Source: Echinococcus granulosus (Eukaryota > Platyhelminthes > Cestoda > Cyclophyllidea > Taeniidae). Taken from it: DNA of 38,494 bases. A model generated the notes under the pieces. It made no database searches, was not told the DNA's origin, and saw nothing but the letters and a program-made list of their open reading frames with translations. The stretch is taken from assembly GCF_000524195.1 (NCBI RefSeq), contig NW_020170597.1:9870-48363 (forward strand), given 5' to 3'. Position numbers and translations under genes: made by a program. Positions 11,863 to 22,739 of the stretch are shown piece after piece (position 1 is the stretch's first letter; the number at the start of each line of letters is the position of its first letter).

Positions 11863-12525
11863 TATTATCAACCAACACCAAAAGGAGAACACAAGCGGAG
11901 GTCCTTTTTGTAAAACATGGACAAACAGATTAAGAAGATGCAACTTTCACTTAATCCATATTGTAAAACTAGTGGCATAGGTCATATCAGCAAAAAATTT
12001 TGCAAAACAAGGCTATGTATCTGCACCGCCGAAAGGAATAGGCAGCGCTGTAGGTGGGAAAAATAAACTCTAAGGACGTTAGAGTGTTAAAGGTAAACCG
12101 AATGCAAATTTTTTGCTGTTGATTTTGAGCGTTTCTGGCTACTTTTCCCGCTGAATCATGAGATTGCCAACGTCGCCGCAGCGAGGTGTCTGCGACATTC
12201 TCGGATTAAGGTGACTGTTGTAAGAGGGGAGCTGCATTGTAAACGCTTGTTTTTTCCGGACATCGTAAAAGCGACTTGTTCTTGAAGCCACATTGTTGTT
12301 GATGTTGATCGCATTAACAATCAGGATCTGCCAAAGCGATGAGGGCATTTCCACTGCTGGTAGTGCATTAATGTTTGTTTCCAAGGTGTCCAGAAGAAGT
12401 GGACGCCTGTTGACGATAAAAAGCCCTAATTTATTAAAGTATGGTCCACAGTGGCACAAATGACTCTTAATATTAAAGCATAAAATAACTTTCTCTTCAC
12501 AATAGCACCCTACACTGGACGGTCT
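11863..12525 (+). repeat. Retroelement 5' block (family C), copy 1
   Basis: This block is colinear with 27,043-27,660 at an offset of 15,180 to about 15,200. Over 12,301-12,360 against 27,481-27,540 I count 40 of 60 bases identical without gaps, and most changes are transitions. It precedes a gag-like trace here and the reverse-transcriptase fragment in copy 2, so it probably belongs to the 5' part of the same Ty3/gypsy-like element. A 129-codon open frame on the minus strand (12,139-12,528) and a shorter plus-strand frame (12,269 to about 12,460) both lie inside it. Mismatches fall preferentially at one codon phase, which is the wobble position for both frames. The strand label assumes it is part of the retroelement. 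Confidence 0.55.
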
Positions 12526-12529
12526 CAAT

Positions 12530-13080
12530 CATTCCCCAAGTGCCATAAAATCTTAAAGTAATGAGATCTCATATTCCATCGAACTGGAGCTACCACAGGG
12601 TGCATGAAGGGCATGATAGTATTTTGTCGACTGTCTATTTCAGTGGCAAGTATGGTGCCATACTGTGTTTGAAGTCCTGACTAGGAACAAAAATTTCAGA
12701 GCTTTGAATGTCCTTTATTTGCTTTGATTCTAATACACAATCTATTTCTCATTACAGAAAAATAACAGCTGTCAACTTTGGTGAGTAGTAAGGAATGCTT
12801 GCAGAGTTCAAACTGGCAAGACGGCAGTCCGATCCCACCGGCGCTTAAATGGCTGCCCGATTTTCAGCTTGTCTCTATTATTACACTTTGGGGAGCTCTA
12901 GCCGAGTCCCGAAGAAAACCCGCTTAATGAGTTACATCCTAACATTCACACATACATTTAATTAAGCCGAGGATAGTTTGGCAGATGTGCTCTGCATACC
13001 ACATTTCCATTTCTGAGATATTTCTGAGGGTCTTGAAGTAGTATCTTATTTTCATATGTCCTCCTACAAAGAAGGCAACA
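12530..13080. other. No recognisable coding; presumed inside retroelement copy 1
   Basis: The stretch lies between the 5' block and the gag-like trace. A short match (12,640, CAGTGGCAAGTATGGT, against 18,245, CAGTGGCAGATATGGT) may be another diverged repeat but is too short to rely on. Confidence 0.35.
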
Positions 13081-13099
13081 TGCGATTATCGAAGATGTC

Positions 13100-13350
13100 G
13101 CCATTCATCTTTTCTTCAAACGAACAGACATTGCAAATGACCGGGTGATGTAGCCAAATAACCTTGCTCTGTTTTTGCAACAAGTGCCGTTATCCTACGA
13201 AGAGCTACACAACAAGTTTTCCACTAGAGTATTCAGTAGAACAAAATTTTATTCGTGCATATGTTTGCTGTCTACTGCAATGGTAATGAGCTTGCAGAAG
13301 CATTTCTGAAGGAATATGATGCACTAGGACTAAGTGGTATCATCTTTTGT
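13100..13350 (+). pseudogene. Possible gag remnant of retroelement copy 1
   Basis: Broken plus-strand frames show a pattern like the capsid region of Ty3/gypsy Gag. SYEELHNKF (from about 13,193) and, a little downstream, TKFYS recall the family's 'SYdeL...hF...F.FysR' segment. After a frame change, GNELAEAFLKEYDALGL (from about 13,282) recalls the 'GEsv.eF..eLr.La' segment that follows it. I see no zinc knuckle. The assignment rests on short motifs and on position between the 5' and 3' blocks shared with copy 2. It is not functional. Confidence 0.3.
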
Positions 13351-13399
13351 TCATAAGTTGCAGCATGAAGCCTACCCACAACTCAATTTCGCAGCAATC

Positions 13400-13985
13400 T
13401 TTATTGTGAGGTTTCGCGACATAATAAATGCCTGAAAATGAGGCTTTGTTTTCATTTATTTATTACCTCTGGCCCTTCCTGCATAGGGGTGTGGAAGGGG
13501 AAATGTAGGCGGAGCAGGAGTAATACCTTTGCCCTCTCGTAATCATCTGTTCCTGAGTATGCTAAGACAATGACAGTCTGCGAGTCTTTGCGACTTATTC
13601 TCTTCTGTTCTGATTATGTACCCATTTTTTATTCAATTTTTTTAGTTCGTATAGGCTTATATCTCTTTTAATCCCTAGCACTAAATATTGGCAACGCGTT
13701 AACAATATACACGCATACTCTAAAATGCAAACGATAATGCCGGTCTTTGTGATGGCGTAGCCAATCGCGTAAAACTGCATTTCTACAAAATGAAGTTTGT
13801 CCGTGGAACATTAATTACCCATCAAAAGTGGACTATTAGTTCAGTCACTTTTGGTAGTGAAAGTAGGCAAACTACTTTATTGTTGCCTATCCCCCAACCA
13901 AAAAAGGAAATATTCACTAGCATCATGAAGAGATCCCAGTAACACATCCGACGGTATGAATACTCGTTACACCGATGAGAAGATG
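13400..13985. other. No recognisable coding; pol missing from copy 1
   Basis: In copy 2 the equivalent position between gag and the 3' block should hold about 2 kb of polymerase. Here only about 600 bases separate the two, and I found none of the RNase H or integrase motifs. Most of pol has probably been deleted from this copy. Confidence 0.35.
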
Positions 13986-15493
13986 AGGTTTGCGTAACGA
14001 GGGAGGAAGACTACCAAAAGGGCATCAAGTTTGGTAATATATGTTTGCATGACCAAAAATTTTGGCAATATGCATTTAATGAATACGAACAACTTGGCGA
14101 ATGGATGTCAGCTATCCTCAAGGAAGATCTGTACTCTGAACAGGCCTAACCATGATACCTAGTAGTAGTTCATAATATATCTATCTCATAATATTATTAG
14201 TCCACTCGCCTCACGAGAATAGAGGCTGAGCCTGAACGGAACAAAGCCGAAATTAGTGCATTCATCACTTACTAATTTATCGTAAGAGGGGTATTTCAAA
14301 GAGGTTAATGAATTTTTAAAGTTGTCTTTGTAGCTAGGTACAAGCAAAAGTTAACAAATACACTCCTTTGGCACTCCTGTACGGCTTTGCTAATCAGGTC
14401 AGCAATATCGGTCGCCCTTTTTGTACCATATCTTTGGATATTGTAAAGCAAATCACTTTACCCTACCAGATTTGATAAGGTGCCTCGATCAAACGCCATA
14501 CCTTTCTACTAAGAAGGGTTTGGCCTTGCACAGATACTTTACCCGCTTTCACTTCACATCCATTGCAGCCTGCATGGTGGCTCAACTCAATCAAACCAGT
14601 GGAATTATTTGAAGTGGTCACTCCTGCTGCATAAGATTGCTTAAAGTTTATTTCCTTACTCCAAAGTTAGTGACTTTAGAAAAGATTTGCTGCAACTTGC
14701 CTAAAATGACCAATATAAAAACCATGAACAAGGCTAATGGATAAGAAGTGAATTCCCTTCTCCCTATTTATCATCTTTTGATGGGTCAGAATGACATCAT
14801 GTGTGCGTCCCATTCACCAGATATAGCTTCAATTTTGCTCATAAATTCCTCAAGTGTCACTCAAAATCAACACCTTTGGGAAAAAAGGAGGTTAGTAGAG
14901 TTTTTGAAGATAATGTCTACTTTATCATGCCACGTGAAACGTTCTGAGCTAATAAAAGCCACAGGAGTCATCTGATCTCATCAACTTTGCCTCTTACTCC
15001 CAGTGCAGTTTTATGCAAAGATAAATTCTAGTAAAAAAAGTAATTCACAGTCTGATTGCATTAGAGGCAAAAATTCGTGCTTGAAGAAAATATCCACTGA
15101 CTAGCCGTTTTTAGTAAGTATGAGCCTTAATTCCGCACAGTCTAAAGCATCGAGTCCCATTGCACACGGTAGACTACTGGAGGAAAGGACGACAGCGGCA
15201 TGTTAACCAGTTGATACGGGTATAAATAAATTGCTTGCTAATCACCCTCTTTTATCTCCAGTCTGCTTTGCATCATGAAGTCGTCGGCTGTGAAAAATCA
15301 ACACTGAGTGGAAAATAGACTGCAGATTTACGTTTCGAGTGAAGAAATAATTATTTGATCACGTTTTAATTCCTTACTTTCCTTCATTTATATTGTGGGC
15401 AGTACAGCATGCGCATCGCATGCAAGTCAATTTGCCATTAATATTGATGTAGGCACCAAATCAAAATAACCTGAAGGAAAACGCATATTCTCG

Positions 15494-15535
15494 TATAGTG
15501 TACCATGTGTAGTGTACCATGTATAGTGTACCATG
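15494..15535. repeat. 14-bp tandem repeat, three units
   Basis: Three adjacent 14-base units read TATAGTGTACCATG, TGTAGTGTACCATG and TATAGTGTACCATG, with one substitution in the middle unit. They lie one base before the perfect palindrome at 15,537-15,578. The corresponding place in copy 2 (near 33,045) has no such array, so the array probably arose after the copies separated. Confidence 0.9.
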
Positions 15536-15536
15536 T

Positions 15537-15578
15537 AATAGCTGATATTGCATCTTGCAAGATGCAATATCAGCTATT
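15537..15578. repeat. Perfect 42-bp palindrome
   Basis: The 21-base left arm (15,537-15,557, beginning AATAGCTGATATTG) is the exact reverse complement of the right arm (15,558-15,578), with no spacer. Flanking bases (T on the left, G on the right) break the symmetry. The element copy around it has lost about a third of its identity to copy 2, yet the two arms agree at every position, so the palindrome should be recent or maintained by gene conversion or selection. A foldback or template-switch artefact of library preparation or assembly is the main alternative. Confidence 0.95.
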
Positions 15579-15649
15579 GTTTATAGTAGAGCAAGAGCTC
15601 GATATCCCTGCTATGGAATTTTTCATCTCCAGCTTTGCGTTATAGTTGC

Positions 15650-17480
15650 TCAAGCGTCTGCACTCAGCTATCTGCAATACGGTTTGGGTAAGCTGCACCG
15701 TGTCCCTTTAAAATACTTATCAGTTAGTTAAGTCCCTGTCACCTTTATCTATAGCAGGTATTCAAAACCCTGCCTAAGCGTTGGAAGTACCTATGCCTAA
15801 CTCACTCGATGGGCCAAGGAGAGTACTAATTGACCCTGAAGGCTGCAACAAACTTATATTTTATCTACCTCAAGAGTGTGATGCCATAGATCTTGTTATC
15901 CATTTCTTACATTCTGGGAGGGATATCGGTACGGCAGTTGGTGATTGTCGTGACTAAAATAAAAGCAAATGCTTTGCTATGGCCTTGTACGATATTTGGC
16001 ATGCATTGACTTTCTGTCTTACCATTCATGGTTGATCAGAGTGTGCAAACTTCCCCGGGGCTTGTTAGCTACAGCAATCCAATTAATGCCTAACAACCAA
16101 TCACTGAAATTAATAGCTAAGGAGTGAGAGCGAAGGGGTTGAAAGCAAATTTGTACAGTTTGATGCTCAGACGCTCTTACTAGAGTAGTTTAAGTTAGAA
16201 TTTATGCTGCGAGTGCTATTTTATAAACTTTTATTGCGCTTTTCTTTACCCACTAAATAATACTACCAAATCCATCTGCTTTTTTTCCTATTTATAGTGG
16301 TATCAATTTTAAAGGAAAAACTATTGATATCGAAATCGACAAAATTATTTTTCTCGGAAAGGAAACGACTCTATTATTTCCTTAGTGTCTGAGCTGTTGC
16401 TGTTGCTTAGCTCTGTGCTTGTGTAGTCGTTTTTATTTATTCCTCCTCCAAACTTCCCTTGTGTCGCACAGCTAGAGGTTTCCTTTCGTGATCTATGCAA
16501 GACAGCCCTCTTCTGTATTTGCCTTAGCCTTGTGTGTGTAACTCTTTTCCAGCATTTTAAGGCCTAGTCCTGACTAAATATTTTGGGTATTAATGCACAT
16601 GTGCGCCTTTATGTACTTCTTCGTTCCTTGTTTCTAATTTTCATTGTGCTTTTGCCCATTAATAATTTGTCACAGAAATACGTTGCATACAACTGTTGCC
16701 TTTTTCCTTTGTTTTAGACCATTCTTAGTCTCAATGAACAATGTTTGAATTCCACACATGATGCTACCCATATTTTATCAATGAAACGTAATTAAGCTCT
16801 CCTTTAACAAACTTGCCCTCATTGAGCCAATTTCTGCAACTCGTGTCTACTAAACGTAACCACTGCAGCTAAGAAGGATAAACTATTTCTGATACTGCTT
16901 TTAATGACTTTTTACCTTCAGCTTACAAAGGTACAAATGGATGGAGAGGATCTAATAATGTGTAAAATTTGTTAGGAGTCATATGTATTCCAACCGTTCC
17001 TTGTGAGGTTATCATCGGAAAAGTGTAGATCAAGGCCTACAAAATTATTTTAAATTTTGGCTAGAATGATGTCAAAACAGCTTTTCTCTGACATGTATAT
17101 GCTCAAAACGCCTTTATTCGGGTGTGGTTTGCCTTACCTCACCGGACCAAGTTGAACCGGCATATAGGTAGGTATTGCCAATCTCAGGAGATAATTAGAG
17201 AATTTAAGCTACTGCTATTGCTTAATAAAAAGAGCCATTCTGCTCCACATTTAATTGATAAAATTATATGAGATGGGCTTAAAAGTCCGCGGTTGCATTA
17301 ACCAAGGCAGAGGACTAAAATAACTCTGTTTCGTTTTACATCAAAATGGGAAATTTGCGCGGAGGAATGACCTGATTTCTATGACAGAAGGAATGGAGGG
17401 CTCTCGCAAAAGTTACACGGACCCATCGATTTGTATAGCCAGATGCTTTGCGTTTCCAACAATTGCTTGCTGCTACTTAT
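15650..17480. other. No recognisable gene
   Basis: AT-rich sequence, T-rich between about 16,200 and 16,700 on the plus strand. There is no open frame of note and no convincing similarity to other parts of the window. Confidence 0.45.
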
Positions 17481-17725
17481 TGAAACTAGCGGAGTGAGGT
17501 GATTCATCCATTAGTTAGTAAGCAGAATCAGTAATGATGTTAAATGGTGTCTGTCTTAAGACCCAATTATTCAGTGTGTCTACGACTCTGCTTGTGAATA
17601 TGTTGCAGGAGTTAGACATTCGTCTCAAGATTAAAAACCTTCCGCCACTAGATTCGTCCATTGCGCTTGTGTGCATCGCCGGTCCACTGCAGCTTCGGGG
17701 GCTGCAAAGTAGCTCCTCCCGTTAG
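17480..17725 (+). repeat. Retroelement 3'-block fragment
   Basis: This resembles 31,500-31,715 in the same orientation. TTCAGTGTGTCTACGACTCT matches CTCAGTGTGTCTACAATTCT, and about 80 bases on, CCATTGCGCTTGTGTGCATC matches CCACTACACTTGTATACAAC. It corresponds to the part of the 3' block deleted from copy 1, so it comes from a separate insertion. A 63-codon open frame (17,534-17,725) covers it; the copy 2 equivalent is not obviously open, so I do not call a gene. Confidence 0.5.
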
Positions 17726-17729
17726 GTTT

Positions 17730-18380
17730 TACTTCCATACGAAAAAACACGCTAGTCTACAAGCTTAAGTCATACCATCTCGATGAGGTGATGTAATCAA
17801 AAGTGATGTTCCGCATCACTTCGTTGCAAAGAGATCAGTATTTTCAAACCAACCGACCCCTAGGTAGATGCCAATGTTGAGTTATGAATGAATTATTAAG
17901 CACTGTACTGTGCTGCAGACTATAGTGCAAGCAGTCTGGTCTAGTCTAGTTCAATGGGGTTTAAACCTGCTCAGCTTTTTGCTTTTACATCTTTTTATTC
18001 TCCTTTTTGCTTAGTTGTTTTTATTACATTTGATTTGGCTTTCCTCTCGCCAATGTTTCATGCCCTCGACTGTTTTAAGCTTTATCTACGAGAGCAAATT
18101 ATACCGATAAATGACATAAATATAAATAGATAGAAAGATGATGAGAAAGACAAACAGGTGGATAGTTGAGTTAGTAAGTAGGCAGGTGGACAGACAGACA
18201 TAGTATACCAAGAGTCTAAATAGATCGTGTTCACTGTTCACTTCAGTGGCAGATATGGTTTAATGCAGCATAAGATTAACCAGCATCATGCGATCCATAA
18301 AGTTTTAACTTCCACAGGGGAACGAATCCATCCTACAAGCGTTTAGAGTATTTATTAAAAAGCTACTTTTGACATGAGTC
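17730..18380. other. No gene; contains a degenerate GATA/GACA-like tract
   Basis: From about 18,119 to 18,205 the plus strand is rich in GATA, TAGA, GACA and AGGTGGA words with hardly any C, resembling an eroded tetranucleotide array. No coding is recognisable in the rest. Confidence 0.5.
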
Positions 18381-19420
18381 ATTTGGTCAGGATGTGTAAT
18401 AGATGTGATGGTTAAGTAGGATTTGGTAAATGACACATGCGATCGATGAGCCGATGGAACGAAGGTGCAAGAAAATAAGGGTAGGTAGCGTCGGGTGCTG
18501 AATGAGGAGGTGACATGCGGATACGTGTGTATAAGGGGGCTCTACTTTACAGGGCATTTATGTTGCGCGTCATACCGCGCTCCCTTCTAGTCAGTCCGAT
18601 CGTAATGGTGGCATTCATGCGTTTTGTAATGATTGTGAGGATGATACAAATGGTACACCGCTCATTAATAGCTATTGCTGTGGTAGGAATTATTGTAAGA
18701 GCAGAACTTATGCTCACGGTGCCGACGATGATAACAGCATAGTCTTGGATACTGGTTTCTAGCACTGTCAACATTGAGATGCCGACAAACAACATGGGGA
18801 ATAAGAGTGCAGATGTCGTTAAAGTTATTGTGCATGCGATGTTACATGGAATCAAAGATGAGTTGTTCATTATTGTCTCAATTTATTTCACTCTTTACGA
18901 GAAAGAGGAGGCAGCAACAAATTAGGTAGTGGATGCATCGGACACGGATATACGTAGCGATGTCCAGGGTGTTAATGGCTATCATCACGTCGATTAGCAA
19001 GGAGTCATGAATCTTCTACTATACGATAACTCTATGGTTCACTGTCCACCACCCAAAGTACTTGTCGGAGTTGCTAAATCCTTTATTAGCTACGGTTCAG
19101 CTTTGATGGACAGTAAGGATATTTGAGTTGATCACATCCGGTGAGATGTATTTGCCTCAGCAGATGGTGGAACGATTCTGGTTGCAGGCTGGAGTGAAGA
19201 ACGACAGCATTAGTAGTCATCTGTGCCAAATCGACATTTGATTCAAGGTCTATTCGCATTCACTTACTGCATCTTCTACTTACATTGCATTATTTCAGGA
19301 TGTGTCTTGATCTTCCTTCATTTTAGCATCAAAGGATGCTTCAAATTTGACTAAGATGATTCATTATATGCGCTTCCTTGAGCTTACGGAGAAATCAGTG
19401 GTCAACACATTGATGGGGAG
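18380..19420. repeat. Family E interspersed repeat, copy 2
   Basis: This is the partner of 8,465-9,545 in the same orientation with few length changes. One short plus-strand open stretch (about 18,745-18,924) begins before the shared GCACTGTC anchor and ends after a run of acidic and Ala residues. Its hydrophobic spacing resembles a stretch in copy 1, although the frames are otherwise broken. The open frames at 18,515-18,742 (plus) and 18,547-18,870 (minus) overlap each other in antisense and are not intact genes. The family is unknown to me. Confidence 0.65.
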
Positions 19421-20395
19421 TTGGGCACTACGCCCAAACACAGATAATGGAAGTTAATGACAAATTCTGTATTCTTCCTTCTTTTTCGTGGTTCAAAACC
19501 AAAATTTCATTACCAATCCCATTCATCTCCTTAAACAGTTTAATCAAGCTTACTAAATGTGGAGATCGTCAGCGTCAGTGTCACCATTCATGCATTGAAT
19601 TGGTATCAAACAGCTTGTTAACCTCTATCAGAGTTTAAAGAAGAAATTACTTTTTGTTGCTGTCGAAGCGTTGTACTTTAAAGAAGGGAACTACTTCAAC
19701 GTAAGCATTGCAGTTCCATGCATTTACTTTCTACCAATGTCAGTTAGGACATTTTTCGCGATATGCCACATTCATATTGAAGCAAAGCAGAAATACAAAG
19801 GTGACGTAGAATACAATTTTCAAACCGGCATTAAACTGCAGTCAAAAAATCTCCAAATTTTTCGTCTGAATTTTAATCTTACCATCAAGTTAGTAATAAG
19901 AATTATAACTTTTATTTGGATTTATTAGGGTAAGTTTTAGTCTAGTTTCCACATCACATCGAAGTTTTACAATCAACTCGTAAAGATGCCATCATAATCG
20001 TGCACTTTCTGGCCTGTCTCACATAATAACAGGCAATTTTATTGAGTCCAATGCTGATAACACACTTGATTGCTCACCTAACTTATGCGGGTCGCTACGT
20101 ACACCATAGAGGAATTCCTCGCTTCCAAATTATCAATAGCAACTTCTGGTGAGTGCGACAGATAATAAGTGTAGGAAGAATTGACTGATGCATCGAAAAA
20201 GCCAATTGGAAATGAGAAATAGCACTTTTTGCGGTTTCTACAATTTTGCAATTGCGATTTCAGTGCCCTGGGGAAGAAGGAAATTCCAACATTTGAATGC
20301 CTTTTCTTAGCATGGAAGTTTGTGAACCGAGGTATAATACAGAGAAGCAGCTATTTCTTCAAGTTAGTTGCACATCACAAACGCTGCATTTCGAC
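19421..20395. other. No recognisable gene
   Basis: AT-rich sequence with open frames of 60-85 codons (19,447-19,638 and 19,671-19,928, plus strand) and no known domains. A 15-base word TAAAGAAGGGAACTA at about 19,679 occurs again at about 21,600, but flanking similarity is weak. Confidence 0.4.
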
Positions 20396-20399
20396 GTCA

Positions 20400-20570
20400 G
20401 GTCGATTACCATAACAATCCACTGCACCGTGTCCTTGAGTTGGTGCATTGGACACTGTCAAAGAATGTCTGTCCCACATAATATCACGGGCCAATCAGAA
20501 GGGGCAGTTTTGTCCAATGCCGTACACCTAACGAAATGTTTGGCTGAAGGGTCGGCATTAATACCAGGTG
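20400..20570. repeat. Family D interspersed repeat, copy 2
   Basis: This pairs with 230-420. The best anchor is GCCAATCAGAAGGGGCAGTT here. A 108-codon plus-strand open frame (20,297-20,623) covers it, but its translation shows no known domain and the other copy is not open in the same frame. I treat the frame as chance or an old repeat remnant. Confidence 0.4.
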
Positions 20571-20964
20571 TAATTTACCGGCATGCCCTCATCAGCATTG
20601 GGCATGCGCATGGGCTCACTTGAAGATAAAATAAATTTACAATTATATTTGACGTTCAAGTGCCTTTGCCTCTGTTATTAAGAGGGGAAACGCAGATGGT
20701 GCTGAGACCCTCAGTAAATAGAAATTTTGGGAATAAATCTTTGTCAAGCTTATTCTACATGAAACCTGGTCACGCATGCTAAGGAGTTCATGACGCTCTG
20801 CCAGCGCATTTAATAAGAAAATCATTAGATATTTTATTGAATACACCAAGAAAACACTGGATTAATTTTAATAACTTGCTGATTGTAGGCAACTTTGAAG
20901 GACAATGGGCAGTTATGCTGAGTAATTAAGCGAATGCCATCAATTCACAGGAAAGAGAAACTTC

Positions 20965-21130
20965 CTATGCTATACAAACTGAGATGTCCTCCTTTGAGCA
21001 GGCCTCGTATTTCTTGTAGAGAAATTCAGAGGATAAGCACCATGATTAGTATGGCAACTCTGAAGTAAATGAAATCTTTTAGGGAAATCGCAAATCGTGA
21101 AAGTTGAGTAACCTAAAGAATACAGGTTTT
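20965..21130. repeat. Two short diverged repeat segments
   Basis: The first part (20,965-21,015) resembles 6,120-6,175 and the second (21,085-21,130) resembles 1,855-1,915. Two segments found far apart elsewhere are close together here. That fits one older element whose pieces survive at different sites, or two elements side by side. I cannot assign a class. Confidence 0.3.
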
Positions 21131-22520
21131 GTAGGAATATCTTTAAAGTGAAATCAAATATTCTAAAATGGCATTTGCGTCTGCACAGATGCGCAGCAGA
21201 TGAGTAAGGGTTCGTCCATGAGATTAGGCTAGAACGCTAATTCTGTGTATATTCATTCATAATCTTTGTTTAGAAGATTGGGAACGGAATACTGATCTTG
21301 GCTGTGGGCGAATTTGTGTCCACGCTAAATTTTGCTTCCCTAGAGTGCGTCCAAACAGTGAGCATGTATATTTGATGTCCACCACACATCCACGTAGGGT
21401 ATAATTTCATTCATGAAGACAAACCATGACTTTGCACGAGGCTGCAAACCTATTCAGACAATATATTATAGCAGTCATACCCAATTTACGTGCCTTCGTG
21501 TTTGAATGCATCCTGAAGCAAATGGAAAGCCAATGATACCCAAATAAAGTAAATATGCCCTTAATGGAACCAGTCACTTTGTCTCATCTAAATAGCACTA
21601 AAGAAGGGAACTAGATGTGTAAGGATGGCACTGTAGTATCGTCCTGTATAAGCCCTGTTTGCGAAAACAATTGCCCATGCTCACTTGAAATATTAGCATT
21701 ATTAACTTGTTTGCGGCAGAAGAGCGAAGGAAACAACTTTGGATGCATTACAGGTAGATCAAATGTTGTGCATCTCTTACCCAAAGTTCAGTCCAATTTA
21801 GGGTATCCTCCGGTAAAATTTGATTAAAGTGAGACTAAAAAACCCAACTTATTTGAACTGCAGAAATATTTAAAAGCTTAGCATCTTGACAAAATTTATT
21901 TATTGAATCATATTGGTAATGCGTGTAATTGAGATAGAGTAATGGAATGTTATGAGTCCAGTAAATGTAAGTTTAGATCCTATTCCTAGGCGTGTTCTTG
22001 TCAGCTGCTGTAAAAGCAATTTCTGTGGCATCCTCCTTTTCCTCTCCACTAAGGAAGAGGCACCAGACCTGTCGTAAATTTCCAGAGCAGTAAGCATGGT
22101 GGACGACAAAATTTATTGCACGACGGGCTGGAATACAAAGCAATACCAAAGAAATTCATAGTTGCAATTTAGAGTGGAATCATTACAGTAATGCTATCAT
22201 AAGTTTCTTCTTTCTCGCAGAAGTAATTCCTACCAAATTTTATCTCTAGTAATGGTGATGCTTTCGAGTAACATTGCCGGACAATTGATGGGATGGACTG
22301 TTTTTCAGTGTGCTGTTTAGTTCTGCAGCCATTCAAATGACGAGATACGGCAAAACGAGTCTTAAAAATACGTCACGAAAATATCACATCACATTAGCTG
22401 CGTAAAACACCAAGAAACATCACTCAAGGCAATTGCTGGTAAGAACAAGGAGTCACAATTATGCGGCTTGAAGACACTTTGCCCCCCCTTTAAAGACATC
22501 ACTGATTCGGTCTAGCAAAA
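21131..22520. other. No recognisable gene
   Basis: There are only short open frames (for example 21,615-21,827 plus and 21,900-22,109 minus) without family resemblance, and no repeat recognised by eye. Confidence 0.45.
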
Positions 22521-22523
22521 GAA

Positions 22524-22736
22524 ATGACTCAGACACCAGCCCACAAAGACATCAAAGCCACCATAGGCTTTGTCAATTGCTCCATTAAGAAGGAGGATGG
22601 ATCTACGTCGACTACAAAAGCTGAGCCCAGTAACGATAAAGAATACTTTCTGGCTACCTTATATAAAAGTATCATTCCACTCCCTTCATGGGTCAGAGTG
22701 GTTTTCCCTCCTAGATGTAAATTCAGGATAATCTGA
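22524..22736 (+). pseudogene. Possible LINE ORF2 inter-domain fragment
   Basis: The 70-codon open frame includes KKEDGSTSTTKAEP and KEYFLATLYKS. These loosely resemble the segment between the endonuclease and reverse transcriptase of Jockey/CR1-type LINEs ('dGs...t...eKA..l..yFasvf.s'). Downstream frames to about 23,120 are broken; a stretch reading VKSLKRI near 23,035 could recall the 'cK..ErII' motif of the LINE reverse transcriptase. The evidence is thin and a chance match is quite possible. Confidence 0.2.
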
Positions 22737-22739
22737 AGT

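Larger units (their letters stand above)
13985..15650 (+). repeat. Retroelement 3' block, copy 1
   Basis: The left part (13,990-14,250) aligns with about 30,355-30,620 at an offset near 16,365; one anchor is CATAATATTATTAGTCCACT against CATAATATTATCAGTCCACT. The right part (14,640-15,490) aligns with about 32,150-33,030 at an offset near 17,520-17,536; the anchors include CATAAATTCC against CATAAATTTC, and ATTGATGTAGGCACCAAAT against ATATGGTGCAGGCACCAGG. The change of offset means this copy lacks about 1.15 kb present in copy 2. Weaker similarity seems to continue past the palindrome to about 15,650. The open frames at 14,421-14,612 and 14,748-14,975 lie inside and have no known domain. What the block encoded is unknown. 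Confidence 0.65.

Noticed and set aside
18547..18870. 107-codon minus-strand frame with a hydrophobic Ile/Thr-rich product that could suggest a membrane protein
   Set aside because: It is antisense to another open frame inside repeat family E, and the other repeat copy does not preserve it. The composition follows from ACA/ATA-rich DNA.
19679..21615. 15-base identical word TAAAGAAGGGAACTA at about 19,679 and 21,600
   Set aside because: Flanking sequences do not align convincingly, so it cannot be called a repeat by eye.
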